A stretch of 64,000 nucleotides of DNA from Lysobacteraceae bacterium P (GTDB lineage Bacteria; Pseudomonadota; Gammaproteobacteria; Xanthomonadales; Xanthomonadaceae), in assembly GCA_005503055.1 (NCBI GenBank), contig SCOX01000001.1, forward strand, positions 620,001 through 684,000, written 5' to 3'. The notes beneath the pieces were generated by a model. The model did not search any database. It saw only the letters and a program-made list of their open reading frames with translations, and was not told the DNA's origin. Made by a program: the position numbers and the translations under genes. Shown piece by piece: positions 9,511 to 17,691 of this stretch. Within the stretch, counting starts at the first letter, position 1; each line of letters starts with the position of its first letter.

Positions 9511-10428
9511 TCAGTCGGCGAACACGCGGTTCCAGTCCTTCTTCATGCTGACCACGCCGATGCCCAGCTCGGCGGCGCGGTCGAGCCCTTCCCGGAGCGC
9601 GCTGAGCTTGAAGTCGCGGTCGTACGCGAATTCACGCGCGGCATCGTCATGGTGCAGATACCACGCCATGCGCGGCCCATCGCCGGCAAGCGTATACCGG
9701 ATCATCGCCAGGTCGCCATCGGAATTTCCGAATGCGAACACCGGCCGACGACCGATGTGCAACGCTATGTTGACGACCTTTTCCTCGCGATCGTCGAAGC
9801 TGCCCAGCTCGGGAAGCTTGCGCAGCACCATGCCGCCCTCGCCGTCCTCCAGCTTCATCTTCGTGCTGGAACCGACGACCTGTTCGGGCGGAATCCCGTA
9901 AAGCGTTTCGGCCACCACGCGCACGAACTCCACGCCTCCGCCGGTAACGATATAGGTCTTGTAGCCTTGCGCGCGCAGCAGATCGAGCAGTTCGCGCTGT
10001 GGCACATAGGCGTTGTGGAGGAAGGGACGCTGCAGCTTCGGGTGTTCGGCGTGACGCAACCAGCGCGTGGCATTGGCGTGGAACTCCTCCACCGTCATCC
10101 CCGCGTGCGTCGCGAAGGCCGGCTCGAACACCTCCTTCTTCGGCAGCGACATCAGCGTCTTCAGGTCGCCGTCGATCATCGCCTTGAACGCCGGCTTGGT
10201 CAGCAGCGACGGGTCCTGCTGCGCAAGCCGCTTGACTTCGGCCAGCGCGAAGAACACCTGCACCTGCAGCGGGAATTCGCACCACAGCGTGCCGTCGTTG
10301 TCGAACACGACGATGCGCTGCTCGGGTGGAATGAAATCCGGCCCACCTTCCCGGGTCGTTCGCGCAACGAAGTCGAGAATCGCCGACTTTGCCGCGCCGT
10401 CGTTCCATGAAGGCAATGCGTCCGTCAT
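9511..10428 (-). CDS. HAD family phosphatase
   Basis: A 305-residue haloacid-dehalogenase superfamily hydrolase. The nucleophile motif is VVFDNDGTLW (Asp43/Asp45 region), motif II is YIVTGGG, and motif IV is FGNSDGDLAM. It resembles the phosphoserine-phosphatase-like subgroup. It is sandwiched between the FGE and the sulfatase with small gaps (29 and 58 bases), so the three are probably co-transcribed. Its substrate is not predictable; a role in processing a phosphorylated product in the sulfatase pathway is possible but unproven. Confidence 0.88.
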   Translation of the reverse strand: MTDALPSWNDGAAKSAILDFVARTTREGGPDFIPPEQRIVVFDNDGTLWCEFPLQVQVFFALAEVKRLAQQDPSLLTKPAFKAMIDGDLKTLMSLPKKEVFEPAFATHAGMTVEEFHANATRWLRHAEHPKLQRPFLHNAYVPQRELLDLLRAQGYKTYIVTGGGVEFVRVVAETLYGIPPEQVVGSSTKMKLEDGEGGMVLRKLPELGSFDDREEKVVNIALHIGRRPVFAFGNSDGDLAMIRYTLAGDGPRMAWYLHHDDAAREFAYDRDFKLSALREGLDRAAELGIGVVSMKKDWNRVFAD

Positions 10429-10486
10429 CGATTCCTCCCCTTCGTGGGTTCCGGGCGGCGCGGACGCCGCCCGGAGCGTTCACTCG

Positions 10487-12136
10487 TCAGCTTGCGCCTG
10501 CCGAGGCGTCGCGCATCTTCTCGATGGCATCGTCGATGGTGAAGCTGCCCGGCCGCTGGATCGGCGGGAAGTCCTTGAACGTCTCGACGAACATCGCCGC
10601 CCCGGTCTGCGCGGCATAGATGAAGTACGCGTTGTGGATGAACCAGTCGTAGTACGTGTTCGAGGTCTGGTCGGCGAACTCGTAAGGGTCCGTCCGCAGG
10701 TTGAACAGCTTGGGCATCCGCAACCTCGTGAACGGCTCGGCCCACACCTGCATCGTGCCGCGGCAGCGCTGTTCCAGGAAGACCAGTTTCCAGTTGTCGT
10801 ATCGCATCGCGATGATGTCGCCGTCATCGCTGATGTAGAAGAAGAAGTTGCGCGGACTCTTGTCGGTCTTGCCGGTGATGTACGGCAGCAGGCTTTCGCC
10901 ATCGATGTGGTTCTTGTAGGTGCGGCCGATCGCCTTGTAGCCCTTCTTGAGCTTGTCGACCACGTCGGGCGCGCCAGCCATCTCCAGGAATGTCGGCAGC
11001 CAGTCGTGATGCTGGACGATGCCATTGGCGACCGAACCGGCAGGCACCTTGCCCGGCCAGCGCACCAGCAGCGGGATGCGGAATGCGCCTTCCCAGTTGG
11101 TGTTCTTCTCGCTGCGGAACGGGGTCATGCCACCGTCCGGCCAGCTGTTGCGATGCGGGCCGTTGTCGGTGGAGTACTGCACCAGCGTGTCTTCGGCGAT
11201 GCCGAGCTCGTCGAGCAGGTCCAGCATCTGGCCCACGTTCTTGTCGTGATCGACCATGGTGTCGTGGTACGGCGACTGCCAGTGGCCGGCCTGGCCCAGA
11301 CTTTCGGGCTTGGTGTGCGTGAACAGGTGCATGTGCGTGGTGTTGAGCCACACAAACCACGGCTTGCCGGCCTTCTCCTGGCGCTTGATGAAGTCGGTGG
11401 CGGCAGCGACGAACTCGTCGTCGCAGGTCTCCATGCGTTTCTTGTTCAGCGGGCCGGTGTCCTTGATCTTCTGCTTGCCGACCTTGCCCCAGCGCGGCTG
11501 CACCGTCTTGTCGTCGACGTCCGTCGCCCACGAATGGATCACGCCGCGCGGGCCGAAGCGCTCGCGAAACTTCGGATCCTTCGGGTAGTTGTACATCTCC
11601 GGCTCTTCCTCGGCATTGAGGTGATAGAGGTTGCCGAAGAATTCGTCGAAGCCATTGTTGGTGGGCAGCATGGAGTTCAGATCGCCCAGGTGGTTCTTGC
11701 CGAACTGGCCCGTCGCGTAGCCCTGCTCCTTGAGCAGCGCGGCGATGGTGACGATCTTCTCGCTCATGCCCACCGGCGACGCCGGAATGCCGACCTTCGA
11801 CAGGCCGGTGCGCAGCACGCTCTGTCCGGTGATGAACGAAGAGCGCCCGGCGGTGCAGCTCTGCTCGCCGTAGCTGTCGGTGAACAGCATGCCTTCGTGC
11901 GCGATGCGGTCGATGTTGGGCGTCTTGTAGCCCATCAAGCCGTGCGTGTAGCAGCTCAGGTTGGACTGGCCGATGTCATCACCCCAGATCACCAGGATGT
12001 TGGGCTGCTTCCTGCCGCCGCCTCGCGAAGCGGCGCTCTTCTGCGGACCGCTAGATGCGGCTGTGTCGGCCCGTTGCGACGGTGGTGCCGACTTGGCCAC
12101 CTTGGCCGGTCTGGCCGCTTTCTTCGCCTGTGCCAT
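10487..12136 (-). CDS. Cys-type arylsulfatase
   Basis: A 549-residue type I sulfatase (alkaline-phosphatase fold). Metal ligands appear in NILVIWGDDIGQSN (Asp53-Asp54), and the formylglycine site is Cys94 in SCTAGRSSFITGQ, a C-T-A-G-R variant of the C-x-P/A-x-R motif. Later motifs include GHWQSPYHDTMVDHDKNVG and STDNGPHRNSWP. The N-terminal 45 residues are unusual: rich in Ala, Lys, Pro and Ser with no hydrophobic signal, so a cytoplasmic location or non-Sec export is implied. The neighbouring FGE would activate it. Substrate (aryl or alkyl sulfate, or a sulfated glycan) is unknown. Confidence 0.93.
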   Translation of the reverse strand: MAQAKKAARPAKVAKSAPPSQRADTAASSGPQKSAASRGGGRKQPNILVIWGDDIGQSNLSCYTHGLMGYKTPNIDRIAHEGMLFTDSYGEQSCTAGRSSFITGQSVLRTGLSKVGIPASPVGMSEKIVTIAALLKEQGYATGQFGKNHLGDLNSMLPTNNGFDEFFGNLYHLNAEEEPEMYNYPKDPKFRERFGPRGVIHSWATDVDDKTVQPRWGKVGKQKIKDTGPLNKKRMETCDDEFVAAATDFIKRQEKAGKPWFVWLNTTHMHLFTHTKPESLGQAGHWQSPYHDTMVDHDKNVGQMLDLLDELGIAEDTLVQYSTDNGPHRNSWPDGGMTPFRSEKNTNWEGAFRIPLLVRWPGKVPAGSVANGIVQHHDWLPTFLEMAGAPDVVDKLKKGYKAIGRTYKNHIDGESLLPYITGKTDKSPRNFFFYISDDGDIIAMRYDNWKLVFLEQRCRGTMQVWAEPFTRLRMPKLFNLRTDPYEFADQTSNTYYDWFIHNAYFIYAAQTGAAMFVETFKDFPPIQRPGSFTIDDAIEKMRDASAGAS

Positions 12137-12178
12137 GACGCGTCTCCTGCATTATTGCCGGGGGATGGATCTGCCTGC

Positions 12179-12820
12179 TCAACCCGATGCCACGTCGAAC
12201 ACCATGTTGACGATCGCGAACAATCCGATCAGCAACAAGGCAATGGCGGTCAGGAGGGTGTACGAAACCGGATAGCCGCTTTCGCCATGGACCAGACCTT
12301 GCTGGACCATGGCATTGCGCTGCGCGCGAAGTCCGCGCATGAAGTTGACGTGGTAGGCGATCCCCACGATCAGCATGACCACGCCCAGCGCGACCAGCGC
12401 CATGCCGAAGTTGCTCGGCGCGGCCGTGCTGAGCTTCAGCAGCCCGGCGTCGCGCGCCTTGGTGAACACCTGGAAGATCGTGAAGCCGAAGCCGATCAGC
12501 GACAGCGCGGTGCGGATCACCGACATCAGCGTGCGCTCGGCGCTCATGCGCGTGCGCTGGAAGGACATGCCGCTACGCCGCATCGACATTTCGGTGCGAT
12601 GACCGGACAGGTCGGTCCGGTATTCGGACAGCGAGGTGCGGTGTTCCGACAGCCCGGTACGATGCGTCGACAGTTTCGTGCGGTGCTGCGAGTACTCGAC
12701 CGACGCCAGATCCGGCTTGGAAATGTCGACGTCGGGAATCGGCGGCGGCGGGGTTTCCGGCAGGCGCTCGGGACGCACCAGCATTTCGTCCTGCGGAGTG
12801 GTTCCCGGCGTCTGGCTCAT
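12179..12820 (-). CDS. DUF202/YidH-like membrane protein with nine heptad repeats
   Basis: A 213-residue protein. After a Pro-rich head, residues 44-106 are nine consecutive seven-residue units with the pattern S-x-x-R-T-x-L/M (for example STHRTGL, SEHRTSL, SAERTLM). The last units merge into the DUF202 signature with its first membrane helix (ALSLIGFGFTIFQVF); two more helices follow (about 136-155 and 190-210). The ATG at 12820 has GAGG upstream; an earlier ATG at 12847 is less well supported. Ordinary DUF202 proteins have only one or two such R-T units. Function unknown; it sits upstream of the sulfatase and downstream of another small membrane gene. Confidence 0.85.
   Translation of the reverse strand: MSQTPGTTPQDEMLVRPERLPETPPPPIPDVDISKPDLASVEYSQHRTKLSTHRTGLSEHRTSLSEYRTDLSGHRTEMSMRRSGMSFQRTRMSAERTLMSVIRTALSLIGFGFTIFQVFTKARDAGLLKLSTAAPSNFGMALVALGVVMLIVGIAYHVNFMRGLRAQRNAMVQQGLVHGESGYPVSYTLLTAIALLLIGLFAIVNMVFDVASG
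12503..12691 (-). repeat. In-frame heptad-codon repeat (nine 21-bp units)
   Basis: These bases encode the nine S-x-x-R-T-x-L/M heptads of the DUF202 protein. The units keep a strict 21-base period and conserved Arg-Thr codons while other positions vary, so the array is old rather than a recent slippage product. Confidence 0.8.
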
Positions 12821-12827
12821 GATGGCC

Positions 12828-13238
12828 TCACGAAACGCCCTGGTCACGCGCCCGCCACCAGCGCGCCAGCCGGTTCACCGGGCCGCGCATCAGCAGGTAC
12901 GGAACGAAGCACAGGATGATGATGACGTTCAGCGCTTCCAGCACGTGGAACGTGCCGAGCACCTTGTACTGATAGATGATTTCCATCACCAGACCGAGGA
13001 TCAGGATGCGCGCGGTGTCCTTGATGCCTTCATGCAGCGATCCACGTCGCGCGCTCGGATCGTTGAGGATCTTCCAGAAGTACGGACGGCGTCCGGTCTT
13101 CGCATCCCTCACGCCGTCGCGCAGCGCCATCAGCAGCGCCATGCTGGGCTGCAGGAAGAAGCGGAACGACATCGGACCGTGCGTCCTGCCGATGATGTCA
13201 TCGTAGAAGCGAACGACGTCGTGCACGAAACCATCCAA
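12828..13238 (-). CDS. Small membrane protein, function unknown
   Basis: A 136-residue protein with two predicted membrane helices (about residues 76-93 and 95-115) and a basic C-terminus. The start is a TTG at 13238 because GGAGGGG lies seven bases upstream; in-frame upstream alternatives (ATG 13271) lack such a site. Its stop is seven bases before the ATG of the DUF202 gene, so they are almost certainly co-translated. The N-terminal half (FVHDVVRFYDDIIGRTHGP and following) is amphipathic. No family is recognised. Confidence 0.7.
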   Translation of the reverse strand: MDGFVHDVVRFYDDIIGRTHGPMSFRFFLQPSMALLMALRDGVRDAKTGRRPYFWKILNDPSARRGSLHEGIKDTARILILGLVMEIIYQYKVLGTFHVLEALNVIIILCFVPYLLMRGPVNRLARWWRARDQGVS

Positions 13239-13441
13239 GCCCGCCCCTCCTGCATGCCTGCATCGGAACATTCGGATCAACGTGACTGCGCGCACTACGC
13301 TTCGCGTGCTGTGCACACGGAGCCGATGCTCGACGTGAAAACCCGTACGCCGGGGAGGCGATGATGGTTTTCGCAGAGTGAAAGGTTCGTGACGGGCCGG
13401 TGGACACCGACCCGTCACGACGTGAAGAACCTCGAAGCCGA

Positions 13442-14842
13442 TCAGAGCGTGCGCATGAACGCCACCAGGTCTTCCTTCTCCTGCCTTTCCAGCCTCGTCT
13501 GCAGGACGATGTTGAAGAATTCGACGCTGTCCTCCAACGTGAGCAACCGGCCGTCGTGCAGGTACGGCGGCGATTCCTTGATGCCGCGCAGCGGGAAGGT
13601 CTTGATCGGGCCGTCCGCGCTGGCGAAGCGACCGTTGATCATCTGCGGTTTGAAGAATCTTTCGACCTGCAGGTTGTGCATGGTGTTATCGGTGTAGTAC
13701 GGCGGCGTGTGGCAGGAAGAACACTGTGCCTTGCCGAAGAACAGCGCCTCTCCGCGCTTCTCCTGGTGGGTCGCCTTGGCCGGATCGAGCCTGCCGAAGA
13801 TGTCGAGCTTGGGCGCGGGCGGGAAATCCAGCAACGCCTGGAACTCGCCCATCGCGTGCACCTGATGACCACGGTCGAGGATGTTGATGCCCTTCTTCGT
13901 CGCGATCACGGGGTCGCCGTCGAAGTACGCGGCGCGCTGTTCGAACTCGGTGAAATCCTCGACCGACTTCAAGGCACGCTGCGAGCCGAACAACCTCTGT
14001 ATGTTGACGCCGCGCAGCGACGGCGTATCGATGCGATGACGGAACTGCTGCGGGCGGATGTCGCCGACCAGGTGCGTCGCCGCCGAAGTGTGCCCGTTGC
14101 TGTGGCAATCCAGACACGCCACGCCGCGACTGGGAAGCGCCGAGCGGCGATCCTCGGTCTGGTTGAATTGCTGTTGCGCGAACGGCGTCACCAACAGGCG
14201 CAGGCCCTCGAGCTGCTTGGGATTGAGTATGCCGTTGAACAGCTCGAAATAGTTGTTGATGTTGACGACCTGGCCCTTGGACACATCGCCCAGGTCCGGG
14301 CGCGTGGTCAGGAAGATCGGCGCCGGGAATTCCGGCACGAAGTGGTCGGGCAGATCGAAATCCAGGTCGAAACGCGCGAGATCGCGCTGCTCCAGCCGTT
14401 TGAGTTCGTCGATCTGGAACTGCGGGAACACCATTCCGCCTTCGGGATGGTTCGGATGCGGCAGCGGCAGGAATCCGATCGGGAAGGCATTGCGATCTCG
14501 CACCTGCTCGGGCGTCATCGCCCCCAGTTCCTCCCACGTCACGCCCGACGGCAGCCGGGCACGAACGCCGCCCTGCACCGCTTTTCCGCGCGTCATCCTG
14601 ACGCCGGCCGCGGGTTTGTTCGACAGGTCGTAGCGTTGTTCGAGCAGGCTCCTCTGGCGCTGCATGATTCCGCGCTTCTGTCCTTCCATGCGCGACTTGA
14701 TGGTCTGGAACGCTTCGGTGATCACCACCGGCGCGTAACTGCTCGGCGGCGGGTCGGCGGCGAACACGAGGCCCGAAAGGCCAAGTGCCGTGATGCTGGC
14801 TACCCATAGCGGTCTCAGCCGCGGTTGCTTGCGCTGCCTCAT
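13442..14842 (-). CDS. Secreted di-haem cytochrome c (peroxidase-like)
   Basis: A 466-residue exported protein with a Sec signal peptide (basic MRQRKQPRLRP, then a hydrophobic core ending around SGLVFA-ADP). Two haem c attachment motifs are present: CLDCH in the middle and CSSCH in the C-terminal third, with the distal pattern SPPYLHDGRLLTLEDSVEFFN that is typical of the CcpA/MauG di-haem superfamily. It may be a periplasmic peroxidase or oxidase. Two ATGs lie six bases apart; AAGGGAG is correctly spaced for the second (14842). No partner gene is adjacent, so the electron donor is unknown. Confidence 0.85.
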   Translation of the reverse strand: MRQRKQPRLRPLWVASITALGLSGLVFAADPPPSSYAPVVITEAFQTIKSRMEGQKRGIMQRQRSLLEQRYDLSNKPAAGVRMTRGKAVQGGVRARLPSGVTWEELGAMTPEQVRDRNAFPIGFLPLPHPNHPEGGMVFPQFQIDELKRLEQRDLARFDLDFDLPDHFVPEFPAPIFLTTRPDLGDVSKGQVVNINNYFELFNGILNPKQLEGLRLLVTPFAQQQFNQTEDRRSALPSRGVACLDCHSNGHTSAATHLVGDIRPQQFRHRIDTPSLRGVNIQRLFGSQRALKSVEDFTEFEQRAAYFDGDPVIATKKGINILDRGHQVHAMGEFQALLDFPPAPKLDIFGRLDPAKATHQEKRGEALFFGKAQCSSCHTPPYYTDNTMHNLQVERFFKPQMINGRFASADGPIKTFPLRGIKESPPYLHDGRLLTLEDSVEFFNIVLQTRLERQEKEDLVAFMRTL

Positions 14843-15076
14843 GGTCATACTCCCTTGACTGATGGATGACGGCTGCAAGGACGCGCGCACGCGCCCCGGC
14901 TGGAGGCTAGTCCTGCGCCGGAGCAAGATGAAATCGTTTGATTGGATGCTTTCGATAGCGCAGGACTATTCGCGTGACATCCACGTCACCAGCCATTGCG
15001 GTGCAGCATTGGAGACGAGCCGAAGGAAGGCGGCGCAATGCGTGCGCCCTACCGGACTTCCGCGCGCGATGGCGCG

Positions 15077-15859
15077 TCAACTCGCGCCTTGGCGTTTCTT
15101 GATCGCAACGGTCTTCTTCGCCGGCCGCACCTTCGCCAGATCCCGCAGCGCGTCCTTGCCGACCCACCTCTCGCTTGCGTCATCCGAAGCGGCCAGCCGC
15201 CGCGATAATGCCATGGCATCGCGATGCAACCCCTCGCAACGGCCAATCGAACGTAGCGCCCAGCTCACGCCCTTGCGGACGAAATTGCGCTCATCGCAGG
15301 CCTCGCGCTCGATCAGCGCCAGCCCCTGCGCGTACTGCGCCGGCTCCTGCAGTCGGCCGTGCAGCGCCATACTGGCGAGCAAGGCGAACGCCGCCCGCTT
15401 CTGCATTTCGCCGCGCCGCGACGACCATTGCTCGACCTTGCGCCATGCATGGGCGCTGCGATCGAACAACACGAAACACAGCGTGTCGCACACCGCCCAG
15501 TTGTCGAAGTCTCGGCACCAGCGGTCCATCTGCGCGGCGGTGAGGCTTTCGGGGTCGGCAACGTAGGCCGTCAGCATGCGGGCTTCGTAGACGCCGGTAT
15601 CCCACAACGCCCCGGCAAGCGCGTGATCGCGCCCCAACTGCTTGGCAAGGGCCTGGATGTCCTTCATCCCCACGCCAAGTGCGTGCTCGGAGGGAATCGC
15701 GAAACGCGACATGCCGTCGCGCGTAGCCTGCGACGCATGCTCGCGCAGCCGGTCCAGCGCCATTCGCGCACGCGTCTGCGGCACGCCGTCGGCCGTGCCG
15801 GATGCACGTGGCGACCGTGCCGTCGTGGTCGATTCAGCGGTTTGCGCGCGCCTGGGCAT
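15077..15859 (-). CDS. DNA alkylation repair protein (AlkD-like HEAT repeats)
   Basis: A protein of about 260 residues with the AlkD/AlkC-like HEAT-repeat fold. Family stretches include SEHALGVGMKDIQALAKQLG, ALWDTGVYEARMLTAYVADP, MDRWCRDFDNWAVCDTLC and NFVRKGVSWALRSIGRC. Such proteins bind or excise alkylated bases without base flipping. The first 45 residues are low-complexity and not conserved in the family; the true start could be internal. A GTG at 15868 and an ATG at 15859 are both possible, neither with a strong ribosome-binding site. The C-terminal tail is Lys-rich. Confidence 0.88.
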   Translation of the reverse strand: MPRRAQTAESTTTARSPRASGTADGVPQTRARMALDRLREHASQATRDGMSRFAIPSEHALGVGMKDIQALAKQLGRDHALAGALWDTGVYEARMLTAYVADPESLTAAQMDRWCRDFDNWAVCDTLCFVLFDRSAHAWRKVEQWSSRRGEMQKRAAFALLASMALHGRLQEPAQYAQGLALIEREACDERNFVRKGVSWALRSIGRCEGLHRDAMALSRRLAASDDASERWVGKDALRDLAKVRPAKKTVAIKKRQGAS

Positions 15860-16132
15860 CGGGCTCACTTCGGCTTGAGTCGCTGTCCACGCAAACCGTG
15901 AAGGCGATCTTCTTCAACATGGCCAGCGTCCTGCGGCAACGGTGCGGTCCTGCTGTATCCGGCGGCCCGGCCGCCACGTCAAGTCGCTGGATGCGCCTTC
16001 CGACCGGCGGACGGTGATGGCGGACAGCGGCGTGTCGATTTCACGCGAGCTGCTTCGTCGGGAACACATACCGGCCGCACGCGCGGCCACCATTGACGAT
16101 CGCAGCACACCGCCTGAACAGGAGAACCGACC

Positions 16133-16630
16133 ATGGCCGACCGCTTCCAGCGCATTTCCCCCTTCCTGTGGTTCAACGACCAGGCCGAGGAAGCCACGAA
16201 CTTCTACCTCTCGATTTTTCCAAACTCCCGCGTGGTGGAAGAATTCCGCTACGACGCCGAGAGCTCACGGGCGGCGGGACGTCCCGAGGGCTCGGTGATG
16301 GTGATCGACATCGAACTCGATGGCTCGCGCCTGAGCGCGCTCAACGGCGGGCCGCATTTCACCTTGAATGAAGCAGTCTCGCTGGTGATCAACTGCAAGG
16401 ACCAGGCCGAAGTGGACCACTATTGGGACCACCTCACGCAGGGCGGTCCGCCGCAGGCGCAGCAGTGCGGCTGGCTCAAGGATCGCTACGGCGTGTCATG
16501 GCAGGTCGTGCCGATCGAGATGAACGCATTGCTGAAGGATCCGGACCCCGTGAAGGCGCACAAGGCGATGGCGGCGATGCTGAAGATGAAGAAGCTCGAC
16601 CTGGATGCCATGCGCGCAGCGATGCAGTGA
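16133..16630 (+). CDS. VOC family protein (PhnB-like)
   Basis: A 165-residue vicinal-oxygen-chelate fold protein of the PhnB/3-demethylubiquinone methyltransferase-like subgroup. Diagnostic stretches are ISPFLWFNDQAEEATNFY at the N-terminus, GGPHFTLNEAVSLVINC and GWLKDRYGVSWQVVP. The ATG follows ACAGGAGAA. Proteins of this type are often annotated as glyoxalase or bleomycin-resistance-like; the real activity is unknown. It is convergent with the next membrane-protein gene, 25 bases away. Confidence 0.92.
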   Translation: MADRFQRISPFLWFNDQAEEATNFYLSIFPNSRVVEEFRYDAESSRAAGRPEGSVMVIDIELDGSRLSALNGGPHFTLNEAVSLVINCKDQAEVDHYWDHLTQGGPPQAQQCGWLKDRYGVSWQVVPIEMNALLKDPDPVKAHKAMAAMLKMKKLDLDAMRAAMQ

Positions 16631-16655
16631 CGCTGGCGACGCGTTCCGGCCGGCG

Positions 16656-17144
16656 TCAGCCGTGCCGGAGCGCGCGCCGCGCGAACAGCACGCAGATTAC
16701 GCCGAACAGCATGTGCGCGAGCACGCTGTAGAAGATCCAGTCCGGGTGCGCGAACGAAGGCGAACGCCCCACGCGCGACAGCGGCATCACCACGAAGTTC
16801 ATGACCACGTACAGCACCACGCCGTACAGCAACCCGTACACGACGGGCCGCACCAGCAATCCCGGGCGGCCGCGCGCGGCGAGCGCGTAGATCAGCACGA
16901 AAGCCGTCGCCATCAGCACGTGCAGCACCGCACCGAGTACGGCCGCCTGCACGCCGCCCTGGAAGCTCGCCTGCCCCAGCACGCCCATCGCGATGGTCTG
17001 GAACACGCGTTGCAGCCCGGCGCCATCCCACGAGAACCACAACGTCGTGGCGAAGATGAAATCGCCCAGTGCGACGAGGCCGCCGCCGGCGAGGATCTGC
17101 GGCCAAGCGATGGAACGTGAGCGGTGGGTGCGGATCGACGACAT
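16656..17144 (-). CDS. Four-helix membrane protein
   Basis: A 162-residue inner-membrane protein with four hydrophobic segments (about 15-34, 65-86, 95-117 and 136-155) and short polar loops, resembling the YagU/DUF1440-like group of small membrane proteins. GGGAGAG precedes the ATG. It is divergent from the BlaI gene; the 148-base spacer contains the palindrome at 17223-17238. Function unknown. Confidence 0.75.
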   Translation of the reverse strand: MSSIRTHRSRSIAWPQILAGGGLVALGDFIFATTLWFSWDGAGLQRVFQTIAMGVLGQASFQGGVQAAVLGAVLHVLMATAFVLIYALAARGRPGLLVRPVVYGLLYGVVLYVVMNFVVMPLSRVGRSPSFAHPDWIFYSVLAHMLFGVICVLFARRALRHG

Positions 17145-17222
17145 CGCGGCTCTCCCGGCGCCGGCCTGGCGCGCGGGCCAATCCTAGTGGCTGGAAAGCG
17201 CCGGCGCCCATGACTTTCGTCA

Positions 17223-17238
17223 TAGACCAAACGGTCTA
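17223..17238. promoter_or_regulatory. Putative operator: TAGACC-N4-GGTCTA palindrome
   Basis: A perfect inverted repeat with six-base arms and a four-base spacer lies 55 bases upstream of the blaI-like ATG, between it and the divergent membrane-protein gene. Just downstream two TCTAGA hexamers occur eight bases apart (17235-17240 and 17249-17254). BlaI/MecI repressors are dimers that bind such palindromes and autoregulate, so this is the natural candidate site, although it does not match the TACA/TGTA staphylococcal consensus. Confidence 0.5.
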
Positions 17239-17292
17239 GACAATCCGATCTAGATGCGCCAGCATGCCTGCACGCCCCACCGTCAGGACGCC

Positions 17293-17691
17293 ATGAGCCG
17301 CAAGATCGCCAAACCGCCCAAGCCCACCGCCGCGGAACTGGACCTGCTGCGCACGATCTGGCGCCTCGGCCCATCCACGGTGAAGGATGTTCACCAGGCG
17401 CGGCTGGCCGAACGGCCCGACGCCACCTACGCCACCGTCCTGCGCCTGATGCAGGTCATGCACGGCAAAGGACTGCTGACGCGCGACGAGAGCCAGCGTT
17501 CGCACGTCTACGCCGCCGCGCATGCGCAGGACGCGCTGCAGACCAACCTCCTGCGCGAGCTGATCCAGAAGGCGTTCTCCGGTTCCGGCAAGGCGCTGGT
17601 GATGGCCGCGTTGAGCGAGCACGTCACCGCGAAGGAACGCCAGGAGATCCAGCGCTTCCTCAAGGACAACCCGGAGCATCGCGATGACTGA
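17293..17691 (+). CDS. BlaI/MecI/CopY family transcriptional repressor
   Basis: A 132-residue winged-helix repressor. The N-terminal domain reads TAAELDLLRTIWRLGPSTVKDVHQA with the recognition helix ATYATVLRLMQVMHGKGLL, and the C-terminus is the dimerisation and cleavage region. The ATG at 17293 follows CAGGA; an upstream ATG at 17254 is not supported. It overlaps the M56 peptidase gene by eight bases, the classical arrangement in which the membrane peptidase inactivates the repressor on signal. The palindrome at 17223-17238 may be its operator. Confidence 0.93.
   Translation: MSRKIAKPPKPTAAELDLLRTIWRLGPSTVKDVHQARLAERPDATYATVLRLMQVMHGKGLLTRDESQRSHVYAAAHAQDALQTNLLRELIQKAFSGSGKALVMAALSEHVTAKERQEIQRFLKDNPEHRDD

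Noticed and set aside
15914-16108. A 64-codon minus-strand frame between the AlkD-like and VOC genes
   Set aside because: Short, Arg/Ser-rich, no ribosome-binding site and no family; the 264-base gap is best left as non-coding.
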